From a virus, in IMG/VR virus record IMGVR_UViG_3300047564_001323, positions 1 to 32,030 of that record: a stretch of DNA of 32,030 nucleotides. The stretch is one strand, 5' to 3'. Every line of letters starts with the position of its first letter. Within the stretch, counting starts at the first letter, position 1. Below, piece by piece: positions 22,664 through 30,059 of this stretch. A program made the translations under genes and the position numbers. The notes under the pieces are model-generated. The model did not search any database, was not told the origin of the DNA, and worked only from the letters and a program-made list of their open reading frames with translations.

Positions 22664-22708
22664 TCGGTCCCGTCGAGATCATGCCTCAGATCGACGACCC
22701 AGAGGGAC
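22641..22708 (+). promoter_or_regulatory. candidate -1 programmed frameshift cassette
   Basis: Three elements occur in order. An internal Shine-Dalgarno-like AGGAG is at 22641-22645. The slippery heptamer A AAA AAG is at 22654-22660, correctly phased and immediately before the stop TAA. A 3' stem begins six bases later: GTCGA 22672-22676 with TCGAC 22691-22695, and GTCCC 22667-22671 with GGGAC 22704-22708 across an 8-nt asymmetric bulge. Slipping back one base continues into the frame of the ORF at 22681 with no stop. The arrangement is that of E. coli dnaX. Confidence 0.5.
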
Positions 22709-22833
22709 AGAAGCAGGGCGACAAAAAGATGCCAAAGGCACCTAAACAAAAAGAAGAGTCAGCTTGCAATCACACCAAAGAAGGTGTAGAATGTCCTGTA
22801 CATGGATCTAAAGCTTGCCCAGAGCAAAGATGA
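22681..22833 (+). CDS. 50-residue Cys/His-rich ORF, separate gene or frameshift extension
   Basis: From the ATG at 22681 the product has 50 residues, Lys/Gln/Pro-rich at first, then CNHTKEGVECPVHGSKACP. Its four Cys and two His are spaced like a small zinc-binding knuckle. There is no convincing Shine-Dalgarno; only GAG lies near. The frame is open upstream back to the slippery site at 22654-22660. A -1 shift would therefore append VIGPVEI plus these 50 residues to the 498-aa protein, giving 555 residues. The composition continues that of the upstream protein. I favour extension over independent gene, at modest certainty. Confidence 0.6.
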   Translation: MPQIDDPEGQKQGDKKMPKAPKQKEESACNHTKEGVECPVHGSKACPEQR

Positions 22834-22836
22834 TAT

Positions 22837-23535
22837 ATGAGAAAAATTTGGCATGAGGATAGCATTCAAACGCTATCCTCTTTTCGTAATCTTCAGACAT
22901 ATTATCAAGATATCATCCCAGAAGTTCTAAGTTTCGTTGAGGATAATCAACGGATACTTGATGAATGGCGCTTAGATAAATGGGTTGATGATCGTAATTT
23001 AGGTAGGGTAAAGTTGTGGGATGGTGATTGGAGAGTTATCCCATTTCCTATTAACTGTGTTGGAACCACTGCCACTGATGAGGACTTTGAACTCAGTGAG
23101 ATGGTTACCTTTACGAAGCTATTTAATACTACAACGGAAAGATGTCAAGAGGTTCTTCCTTTAATAAAGCAAAGTTTTATTAAGACTTGCCCGCTTACCT
23201 TTAAATACTTACAGGAAGATATTGATAACAAACTTTTAAAGTCTGCTACCATCTCACGTCTTTCTCCAGGTACAGTTATCAATCCTCACTGTGGAGATAT
23301 CGATTCACTCCGTATTCACTTTCCTGTCGTTGCAGACCCTGGCGCATGGATTAAAGTCAGAGGCAGAAGAAGAGTATGGAATGTCGGTGAGGTATTTGCA
23401 TTCAAAGATCATGACAAACACTGGGTTAAGCACGAGGGAGATCATGATCGGATTATTGTCATTCTCGATTATAGTATTGAACAGTTAACAAAACATGGTA
23501 TCTTTCTCTCGGAAGAGGAGGAAGATGCTATATAA
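22837..23535 (+). CDS. aspartyl/asparaginyl beta-hydroxylase-like oxygenase
   Basis: 232 residues from the only usable start (ATG 22837). The C-terminal half matches the Asp/Asn beta-hydroxylase fold. RLSPGTVINPHCG has ligand His151, followed by SLRIHFPV, WNVGEVFAFKDHDKHWVKH with His195, and DRIIVILD with Arg205. The acceptor protein is unknown. A terminator hairpin covers codons 7-16, so either the start is further downstream at a non-standard codon or expression is attenuated. It begins three bases after the preceding small ORF's stop. Confidence 0.8.
   Translation: MRKIWHEDSIQTLSSFRNLQTYYQDIIPEVLSFVEDNQRILDEWRLDKWVDDRNLGRVKLWDGDWRVIPFPINCVGTTATDEDFELSEMVTFTKLFNTTTERCQEVLPLIKQSFIKTCPLTFKYLQEDIDNKLLKSATISRLSPGTVINPHCGDIDSLRIHFPVVADPGAWIKVRGRRRVWNVGEVFAFKDHDKHWVKHEGDHDRIIVILDYSIEQLTKHGIFLSEEEEDAI
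22855..22884 (+). terminator. intrinsic terminator within the first codons of the hydroxylase-like gene
   Basis: GAGGATAGC (22855-22863), loop ATTCAAAC, GCTATCCTC (22872-22880), then TTTT. The stem is 9 bp and perfect. It is well placed to end the late transcript of the large virion protein, but it lies 18 nt inside the next open reading frame. Confidence 0.75.
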
Positions 23536-23557
23536 ACTGTAGAGTTTGGAATTATCT

Positions 23558-23737
23558 ATGGGTGCAGTAGTAGCAGTGGTAAAACCACTTCTTCTTCAAC
23601 TTGCAACTAGTCCAGCAGTTAAGAATCTTGTTATTGATCTTTTGACTAAGTATGTAAAAACAACTGATAATAGCATCGATGATATGGTTCTTGCCACCGT
23701 CAAAGAACTTCTCTTCAAGCCACAAGCTGAAGCATGA
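23558..23737 (+). CDS. small phage protein, unknown function
   Basis: 59 residues from the ATG at 23558; an upstream TTG at 23546 is in frame. The N-terminal half is hydrophobic (MGAVVAVVKPLLLQLATSPA) and the C-terminal half amphipathic (VIDLLTKYVKTTDNSIDDM). It could be a small membrane-associated or helical bundle protein. No family recognised. A clear terminator follows 21 bases after the stop. Confidence 0.7.
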   Translation: MGAVVAVVKPLLLQLATSPAVKNLVIDLLTKYVKTTDNSIDDMVLATVKELLFKPQAEA

Positions 23738-23758
23738 TCACCTGCTTAGTAACTAATT

Positions 23759-23788
23759 GGGGGATCACTAAATAAGATCCCCCTTTTT
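23759..23788 (+). terminator. intrinsic terminator with CTAAATA in its loop
   Basis: GGGGGATC (23759-23766) pairs with GATCCCCC (23776-23783), then TTTTT. The 9-nt loop ACTAAATAA contains the late-type heptamer CTAAATA. The T-tract runs directly into the consensus late promoter TATAAATA. Confidence 0.9.
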
Positions 23789-23795
23789 ATAAATA
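23788..23795 (+). promoter_or_regulatory. T4-consensus late promoter TATAAATA
   Basis: TATAAATA begins on the last T of the terminator tract and lies 32 nt before the ATG of the Ig-like structural gene. A good Shine-Dalgarno (GGAGAAA) follows at 23819. Confidence 0.8.
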
Positions 23796-23827
23796 AAATA
23801 TAGATATTCGCTAAACCTGGAGAAACC

Positions 23828-24445
23828 ATGTCCTTATACGGAAGAACGGACAGCACCGATAACCAGACTAAGGCTGGTCGTGGTGTTGTTTCAGATTCAA
23901 ACACAAAAACAATTGTCTTCATCGATAATACTGAAGCTCAACTTGAAGAGAATAAGTCTCGTGGATTAAATTCTCCAGGTTGGTGGGCGTATGATACTTA
24001 TACCGACATGCACGGTAACACCCGCCACAAGGCAGAGCTCATGGTCACTATCGCTGGTCCTGAGGACAACGCTGATGAAACTCTTGCTGATGACGCATAC
24101 GCAGCAGACGTAGCATCGGCAGTGACCATCACTGCACAACCTGCAAATAGCACTTCTTCCTCTGGTGCTGGTACATTTACTCTTACCACTTCCACCACAG
24201 GAACCCCTGGAGCACTTTCCTATCAGTGGCAACGTCAGACTGCATCTGGTACAGTCTGGAGAGATATCACTGCATCTCTCGATAGCGGTGTTACCTATGC
24301 AGATTTTACAACTGCAACTCTTGCTTACAGTGGTCTTGCAAATACTAACCTGAACGGTTACAAGTATCGCGTCAAGATCACCTCTGCAGGTGGTACTGAG
24401 GAAGTAATTTCTAACGGTGCTGCAACTCTGACATTCGGAACCTGA
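23828..24445 (+). CDS. virion structural protein with C-terminal Ig-like domain
   Basis: 205 residues. The N-terminal part starts MSLYGRTDSTDNQTKAGRGV and contains SPGWWAYDTYTDMHGNTRHKAE, which I associate with cyanophage structural proteins. Residues about 95-205 form an Ig-like beta-sandwich: VTITAQPANSTS, LSYQWQRQT with the core Trp, LNGYKYRVKITSAG, and a Thr/Ser-rich texture. Such domains often decorate phage particles and may bind weakly to cell-surface sugars. It is preceded by a terminator, a late promoter and a strong Shine-Dalgarno, consistent with high late expression. Confidence 0.85.
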   Translation: MSLYGRTDSTDNQTKAGRGVVSDSNTKTIVFIDNTEAQLEENKSRGLNSPGWWAYDTYTDMHGNTRHKAELMVTIAGPEDNADETLADDAYAADVASAVTITAQPANSTSSSGAGTFTLTTSTTGTPGALSYQWQRQTASGTVWRDITASLDSGVTYADFTTATLAYSGLANTNLNGYKYRVKITSAGGTEEVISNGAATLTFGT

Positions 24446-24451
24446 TAAGGT

Positions 24452-24823
24452 ATGAGATTTGATGAGTTGAATGAAGATAATTATCTTCTCTTTGCCATTA
24501 GAAATTATGACAATCCTCAGGCAGCGACCAAGGAGGATTTCTATGAAGACTTGAGGCGCTTTAAGTATATAAAGCGCCTCTTGAAAAAATATTATAAAGG
24601 CGAAGATATAAAATTGAATCTTCTTCTAAACCACATCATTATCTTATATAATGTTTTTGGTGACGCAGCTACACCTTTATTGTTCTATAAAATAGAACAT
24701 CAGTATTGGTCTATAATTAAATCTCTTATGGTTTTCTTGGATCGATACCCACAACCTGATACTCTGAGTCTACGAGTTATAGAAACAGACGCTACTATAA
24801 TAGAGGAGTTGAGAAAGTTATGA
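24452..24823 (+). CDS. conserved-type phage protein, helical, unknown function
   Basis: 123 residues, starting 6 nt after the structural gene. It has an acidic N-terminus (MRFDELNEDNYLLFAIRNYD), a basic helix (RRFKYIKRLLKKYYKGED) and a hydrophobic helical core (LLLNHIIILYNVFGDAATPLLFY). I recall similar proteins in marine T4-like phages listed as domain of unknown function. The hydrophobic stretch is short and more like a buried helix than a membrane segment. The stop overlaps the next start (ATGA). Confidence 0.8.
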   Translation: MRFDELNEDNYLLFAIRNYDNPQAATKEDFYEDLRRFKYIKRLLKKYYKGEDIKLNLLLNHIIILYNVFGDAATPLLFYKIEHQYWSIIKSLMVFLDRYPQPDTLSLRVIETDATIIEELRKL

Positions 24824-25545
24824 TGGGATCTGCTGGTATTACTAATGTAGGACCAATCAATACTCCTACTACTGGTCAAGGTGCTATCGCTGGTGTTGAC
24901 CCAATTATGAAGTTCTCTAAGAGAGCTACAAAGAAACGCAAGAAAATGGAGTCCGCTGGTAAGCAGTGGAATCGTCGCAGAAGTGATCCAACCTATATAG
25001 ATGGTAGGAGTAAAACTGCTCGCAACCTTATCAAACGTCTCGCTAAACGCAGAAAGAAAATGTCAGAAGAAACTATCCTTGAAGCCGAAAATTCATCATC
25101 CAGTGGTGGAGGTGAAACCACTAAAGCGGCATATAAATTTATTGCTCAGAAGCGTAAGGTTCAGAAGAAGCAAGAGCGTGAGAAGCGTGCAGCAAACCGT
25201 AAGCAAGAGATTCAGATGATCTCTCGTGCTAAGGCAACTGATTACCAGAAGAAAGCTAAGGCACGTCAAGGTGCTCTGGCACAGCAGTTGCAGAAGCAAG
25301 CACAAAACAATTCATATTCTTTTGATGGTCTGACCTATCTTGAGTCCCTGGCAGATCAACTTGCTGGTGAAAATCCAAATCCAGTTTTCTACTTCTTCAA
25401 CGATGAGACCGAACTGGAGGTCACTTCAGAGATGGCAGAACAGTTCCTTGCTAGATTTGGTGAACTCAGTGAGGAGAACATGGAGAAGTTCATGTCCTTG
25501 CTTCCCGAGTCTGCAGACTATATTGTTTCCTTCATGCAGATGTGA
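24820..25545 (+). CDS. Lys/Gln-rich coiled-coil late protein, unknown function
   Basis: 241 residues; the start may be the ATG at 24820 or at 24823. The N-terminus is Gly/Thr-rich and disordered. Basic clusters follow (KFSKRATKKRKKMESAG, then LIKRLAKRRKKM), and then a long charged helix of alternating K/E/Q/R (about 105-165), likely a coiled coil. The C-terminus is acidic and globular (LTYLESLADQLAG ... VFYFFNDETELEVTSEM). No enzyme motif. It sits within the late block and overlaps the following oxygenase gene by ATGA. Confidence 0.75.
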   Translation: MMGSAGITNVGPINTPTTGQGAIAGVDPIMKFSKRATKKRKKMESAGKQWNRRRSDPTYIDGRSKTARNLIKRLAKRRKKMSEETILEAENSSSSGGGETTKAAYKFIAQKRKVQKKQEREKRAANRKQEIQMISRAKATDYQKKAKARQGALAQQLQKQAQNNSYSFDGLTYLESLADQLAGENPNPVFYFFNDETELEVTSEMAEQFLARFGELSEENMEKFMSLLPESADYIVSFMQM

Positions 25546-26291
25546 TGTCTTGTGGTTTTATTGATGTATTAAGTGAACACCAAGCAAAAGAAGCAGTCAC
25601 TCTAGTTCATAAGCTAAACAAACTTTGGATCAGTAGGTCCCCTAATGTTGTTCCTTTCTATACATTAGGTGCTGTGACCTATATTGATGCTTGTCGAAGC
25701 AACGAACAGTATCACAAACATAGAAAAGTTCTAAACCCAGTGCTGCTTAAGAATTTTTCTTGGTTGTATGATATCGTTTTGGGAAAACTCAAGACTGTAT
25801 TTGGACCATGTGAACTTCTTTCTGATGTTGCATATCCTGGATTCCATATCTTTGGAACGAAACTGGATGAAACTCTACATCCATATGCAATTGAATCTAT
25901 GAAGAAACCACTAGCATCTTTGCATGTGGATCTACAATATCGAGAGCACTATTCTATCTGGAATAGGTATGGGGAAATAGATTATGATGATCTGTTTTCA
26001 TTTACTCTGGCACTAGAACTTCCTAGATCTGGTGGAGGTTTATATCTTTGGGATGATGTTGAACTGACCTCCCAGCAAATAGATACCTTTAACTTTCAAG
26101 ACCCCAGAGATAAAGAAAATCAAGTTCCTACCCCTAGATATATTGAATATGAGATGGGAAAACTTTTCTATCACACTGGTCACATACTACATCAGATAGC
26201 ACCAGCGACAGATCTGCAAGATGGAGACAGGAGAATTACATTACAAGGTCATGGAGTAAATTGTCAGGGAGTCTATAAAATTTACTTTTAA
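25542..26291 (+). CDS. prolyl-4-hydroxylase-like 2OG-Fe(II) oxygenase
   Basis: 249 residues. The facial triad is visible as HVD (His128, Asp130) and the distal His217 in HTGHILHQIAP; Arg231 in RRITLQGHG is the 2-oxoglutarate binder. The strand LPRSGGGLYLWDD is typical of the P4H/EGL-9 group. It is the most complete catalytic set among the oxygenase-fold genes in this window. The substrate is unknown; phage proteins of this class may hydroxylate proteins or modified bases. It overlaps the previous gene by 4 nt, and its stop codon is within the late motif TTAAATA. Confidence 0.85.
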   Translation: MMSCGFIDVLSEHQAKEAVTLVHKLNKLWISRSPNVVPFYTLGAVTYIDACRSNEQYHKHRKVLNPVLLKNFSWLYDIVLGKLKTVFGPCELLSDVAYPGFHIFGTKLDETLHPYAIESMKKPLASLHVDLQYREHYSIWNRYGEIDYDDLFSFTLALELPRSGGGLYLWDDVELTSQQIDTFNFQDPRDKENQVPTPRYIEYEMGKLFYHTGHILHQIAPATDLQDGDRRITLQGHGVNCQGVYKIYF

Positions 26292-26298
26292 ATAAATA
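26288..26298 (+). promoter_or_regulatory. late-like promoter TTAAATAAATA fused to a stop codon
   Basis: TTAAATA (26288-26294) overlaps ATAAATA (26292-26298). TAA 26289-26291 is the stop of the oxygenase gene. The motif lies 28-31 nt before the ATG at 26326. Confidence 0.5.
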
Positions 26299-26325
26299 TT
26301 ATTTGACCAGTAATAACTTTGTGGG

Positions 26326-26715
26326 ATGGACGCACAATCAGCTATTATTGATAGGCTAGAAAGAATAGTAGCTTCACTACAGGATAACTCAATTAAGATG
26401 GGTCAACTGTTAGCAGTCCATCAAGAAAAACTAGACAAGCAAGAAAAAGCAGACGATATTCTTTTTCAAAAGATCGATCATCTGCATAATGATCTTCATC
26501 AAAAGACAGACGAGATTAAAAAGGGATGCGAGCGTGACATCAAACTTGTTGATGAGCGCATAAGAGTTCTTGAAAGAAAACTCTGGAGCATCGCTGGAGC
26601 TCTTGCTGTCCTTTCGTTTATGGTTTCCGATGCTGGTATTAGAATTCTTAAACCCATCTTGACTCCTTCCCCCGTCAGTGCTAGGATTCATACAGAGACG
26701 AAGTTGCCTAGATGA
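26326..26715 (+). CDS. coiled-coil protein with one transmembrane segment
   Basis: 129 residues. Residues 1-85 are a charged coiled coil (IIDRLERIVASLQDNSIKMG and LDKQEKADDILFQKIDHLH). A hydrophobic segment of about 20 residues follows (LWSIAGALAVLSFMVSDAGI), then a short Pro-rich tail. The topology suggests a membrane-anchored helper, for example a holin- or spanin-like role, but no lysis gene is adjacent, so this is conjecture. It overlaps the primase start by ATGA and has a late-like motif upstream. Confidence 0.78.
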   Translation: MDAQSAIIDRLERIVASLQDNSIKMGQLLAVHQEKLDKQEKADDILFQKIDHLHNDLHQKTDEIKKGCERDIKLVDERIRVLERKLWSIAGALAVLSFMVSDAGIRILKPILTPSPVSARIHTETKLPR

Positions 26716-27707
26716 GTTTTATTGACGAAAAGTACATCAACCTTTCGTCCTCCTTTTTAGATAAATTCTCCAAGAAAAAGTCTGGAGTATATAACTTTCG
26801 TTGCCCCTACTGCGGTGATTCTCAGAAACACCGTAACAAAGCTAGGGGTTATCTAGTCAAGAAGAGGGCTGATTATCTTTACAAGTGCCATAACTGTGGC
26901 ATAGGTCGGTCTTTTTCCAACTTCATGAAGGAGAAGATCCCTCATCTCTATGATGAGTATCTGATGGAACACTATGCTGAAGGGCATACTGGCAAGGGTA
27001 CACCAATACCTAAGCCTGTGCTGCCATCTTTTGATGTGCCTGTCTTCAAATCAAAAAAAGTATTAGATCTAACACCGATATCAGAGCTAAATAATTTTCA
27101 CCCAGCTAGGGGTTACTTAGCGGGGAGGGGTATCCCAGAGGAAAAACTTCAAGAGTTATACTTCTGTCCAACTTTCAAAGAGTGGACGAATAAACAAAAG
27201 CAAACTTTCTCGGATACTCAAAAAGACGATGAGCGAATTATCATTCCACTTAAGGATAGAGAGGGAAATCTTTTTGGGTATCAAGGCAGATCACTAGAAC
27301 CAAACGCAAAAATGCGTTACATCACCATCATGCTAGATGAAGATGCCCCGAAAGTTTTTGGTCTCGATAGAGTTAACGAAGAAGAAACAGTCTATGTTGT
27401 TGAAGGTCCATTAGATTCTTTATTTCTCCCCAATAGCATCGCTATGTGTGGAGCTGATGTTGATCTCAGCAAGTTTAATTACAATCTGATTTATATCTTC
27501 GATAACGAACCAAGAAACAAACAGATAACAGACAGAATCGAGAAGGTAATACTCTCGGGATATCCTGTGGTTATTTGGCCAAAGGGAATATTGGAGAAGG
27601 ACATTAATGATATGATTAAAGCTGGTATTAATGTCCAAGATGTGATAGAATCAAACATCTACCAAGGGTTAGAAGCACAGTTAAAACTTACAGATTGGAA
27701 AGTATGA
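26712..27707 (+). CDS. gp61: gp61 DNA primase
   Basis: 331 residues. The N-terminal zinc finger has CPYC (31-34) and CHNC (59-62). The Toprim core is visible as VYVVEGPLDSLFLPN and later YIFDNEPRN, with RIIIPLKDREGNLFGYQGRS before it. It synthesises RNA primers with helicase gp41. It is not next to gp41 here but leads the nrdA/nrdB unit. Its start overlaps the coiled-coil gene and its stop overlaps nrdA (ATGA at 27704-27707). Confidence 0.94.
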   Translation: MSFIDEKYINLSSSFLDKFSKKKSGVYNFRCPYCGDSQKHRNKARGYLVKKRADYLYKCHNCGIGRSFSNFMKEKIPHLYDEYLMEHYAEGHTGKGTPIPKPVLPSFDVPVFKSKKVLDLTPISELNNFHPARGYLAGRGIPEEKLQELYFCPTFKEWTNKQKQTFSDTQKDDERIIIPLKDREGNLFGYQGRSLEPNAKMRYITIMLDEDAPKVFGLDRVNEEETVYVVEGPLDSLFLPNSIAMCGADVDLSKFNYNLIYIFDNEPRNKQITDRIEKVILSGYPVVIWPKGILEKDINDMIKAGINVQDVIESNIYQGLEAQLKLTDWKV

Positions 27708-30010
27708 GTAACGGAATCAAAGTTGTAAAGAGAGATGGTCGTACTGAACCCATTAATCTGGACAAGGTTCACAAAATGGTAGATCTTGCTTGCGAAGGTC
27801 TTGCAGGAGTATCTCCATCACAAGTAGAAATTAATAGCGGTCTTCAGATGTTTGATGGCATCAAGACTAGTCAGATCCAAGAGATCCTGATTCGTTCTGC
27901 ATCGGATTTGATTACTCTAGACAACCCAAACTACCAATACGTAGCTTCAAGGTTACTTCTTTTTGGTCTGAGGAAGTCTGTATTTGGACATCCAGAAGAG
28001 TTTCCTGCTCTGGTTGATCAGGTTCAACTCTGTGCAGAGAGAGGTGTCTATGACAAATCAATCCTTTTAAAGTACTCCTCTGATGAGTGGGATGTACTGA
28101 ATAGGTTCATCGATCATGATCGTGACTTTTTGTTTACATACGCAGGATTACGACAGGTTGTAGATAAATATCTTGTTCAGGACAGAAGCTCTGGAGTGCA
28201 TTACGAAACTCCACAGTTCATGTACATGATGATCGCTCTCACCCTGTTCCAAAACTATCCAAAGGAAACAAGGATCGATTATGTCCGTCGATACTACAAC
28301 GCAATCTCCAAACACAAAATCAACATTCCCACACCTATCATGGCGGGAGTGCGAACTCCACTTCGACAATTTGCTAGCTGTGTTCTTGTTGATGTTGATG
28401 ACACCCTCGATAGCATCTTTAGTTCTGATATGGCTATCGGCAGATATGTTGCACAAAGGGCGGGCATCGGTATCAACGCGGGTCGCATCAGGGGCATCAA
28501 CAGTAAAATCAGAGGCGGAGAAGTTCAGCACACAGGTGTTATCCCTTTCCTCAAAAAGTTTGAAGCGACTGTCCGATGCTGCACTCAAAATGGCATCCGA
28601 GGTGGATCAGCGACTGTCCACTTCCCCATCTGGCACAAAGAAATAGAAGACATCCTTGTTCTCAAGAACAACAAAGGAACCGAAGATAACAGAGTTCGTA
28701 AGCTAGACTATTCTATTCAGATCAGCAAACTGTTCTATGAACGATTCATTCAAAACAGAGAGATCTCCCTCTTCTCTCCACACGACGTTCCTGGTCTGTA
28801 TGATGCTTTTGGCACTGATGGATTTGACAGTCTATATGAGTCTTATGAACGAGATCAATCTCTTCCAAGAAAGACTATCGGAGCTCAAGAACTCATTCTG
28901 GATCTTCTGAAAGAGCGAGCAGAGACTGGTCGTATCTACATCATGAATATCGACCACTGCAACTCTCACTCTTCCTTCAAGGACAAAGTGAACATGTCCA
29001 ACCTGTGTCAGGAGATCACTCTCCCCACAGATCCTATTAATCATATTGATGATGCTGATGGAGAGATTGCTCTGTGCATTTTGTCTGCCATCAACGTTGG
29101 TAAGATTACCCATCTGAAAGAAGACATGGAAGAACTCTGTGATCTTGCTGTTAGAGGTCTTGAAGAGTTGATTGACTATCAGGAGTATCCAGTTGCTGCA
29201 GCACGCCGTAGCACGCTTGCAAGGCGCTCCTTGGGCATCGGATTCATCGGTTTAGCACATTACCTAGCCAAGCACAAAACTAAGTATGGCGAACCATATT
29301 CTCTGACTGAAGTTCACAAATTGACTGAGGCATTTCAATACAATCTCTTGAAGGTATCCAATCAGATTGCCAAAGAGAAGGGTCCATGTGAAGCATTCTC
29401 TCGTACTAAGTATGCTGATGGTATTCTTCCAATTGATACATACAAGAAGGACGTTGACGAACTTGTAGCACCTGCTTATTTCTATGATTGGGAAACTCTA
29501 CGAACCGAGATTCAAACACATGGACTGCGACATAGCACTCTGTCCGCACAAATGCCTTCAGAGAGCAGTTCCGTTGTGTCAAATGCCACAAATGGCATCG
29601 AGCCTCCTAGAGACTACCTGTCCGTTAAAAAAAGCAAGAAGGGACCCCTTAAGCAGATTGTTCCTCAGTATCACACCCTCAAGAATAACTATACTCTTCT
29701 TTGGGATATGCGTGATAATTCTGGGTACATCAACGTTGTTGCAATCATGCAAAAGTTCTTTGACCAAGCAATCTCAGGCAACTGGAGTTACAACCCAGAG
29801 AACTACCCAGATAATGAAGTACCTCTGTCGGTAATGGCAAAGGATCTTTTAACTACATATAAGTACGGTTGGAAAACCAGCTATTATCAAAACACCTATG
29901 ATGCAAAGAAAGATGCTGATGAAGAATTAGATTCCAAGAGATCTCAGTTAGAAGCACTTATCGCTGAGATTGAAAATGCTGATGAAGATTGTGAGTCCTG
30001 TAAGATCTGA
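27704..30010 (+). CDS. nrdA: ribonucleoside-diphosphate reductase large subunit (NrdA)
   Basis: 768 residues from the ATG at 27704. An N-terminal ATP-cone-like segment (VVKRDGRTEPINLDKV) is present. Catalytic Cys226 (FASCVLVD), Cys435 (NLCQEI, with the Asn and Glu of the active site) and Cys458 (IALCILSAIN) correspond to E. coli Cys225/439/462. The C-terminus ends CESCKI, the thiol pair that shuttles electrons from thioredoxin-like proteins. It converts NDPs to dNDPs for phage DNA synthesis. Cotranscribed with primase and nrdB. Confidence 0.96.
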   Translation: MSNGIKVVKRDGRTEPINLDKVHKMVDLACEGLAGVSPSQVEINSGLQMFDGIKTSQIQEILIRSASDLITLDNPNYQYVASRLLLFGLRKSVFGHPEEFPALVDQVQLCAERGVYDKSILLKYSSDEWDVLNRFIDHDRDFLFTYAGLRQVVDKYLVQDRSSGVHYETPQFMYMMIALTLFQNYPKETRIDYVRRYYNAISKHKINIPTPIMAGVRTPLRQFASCVLVDVDDTLDSIFSSDMAIGRYVAQRAGIGINAGRIRGINSKIRGGEVQHTGVIPFLKKFEATVRCCTQNGIRGGSATVHFPIWHKEIEDILVLKNNKGTEDNRVRKLDYSIQISKLFYERFIQNREISLFSPHDVPGLYDAFGTDGFDSLYESYERDQSLPRKTIGAQELILDLLKERAETGRIYIMNIDHCNSHSSFKDKVNMSNLCQEITLPTDPINHIDDADGEIALCILSAINVGKITHLKEDMEELCDLAVRGLEELIDYQEYPVAAARRSTLARRSLGIGFIGLAHYLAKHKTKYGEPYSLTEVHKLTEAFQYNLLKVSNQIAKEKGPCEAFSRTKYADGILPIDTYKKDVDELVAPAYFYDWETLRTEIQTHGLRHSTLSAQMPSESSSVVSNATNGIEPPRDYLSVKKSKKGPLKQIVPQYHTLKNNYTLLWDMRDNSGYINVVAIMQKFFDQAISGNWSYNPENYPDNEVPLSVMAKDLLTTYKYGWKTSYYQNTYDAKKDADEELDSKRSQLEALIAEIENADEDCESCKI

Positions 30011-30059
30011 TAAACGAATGGAATTTTTAACTGCTCTCCCAAAACAAAATATTCAAGGA

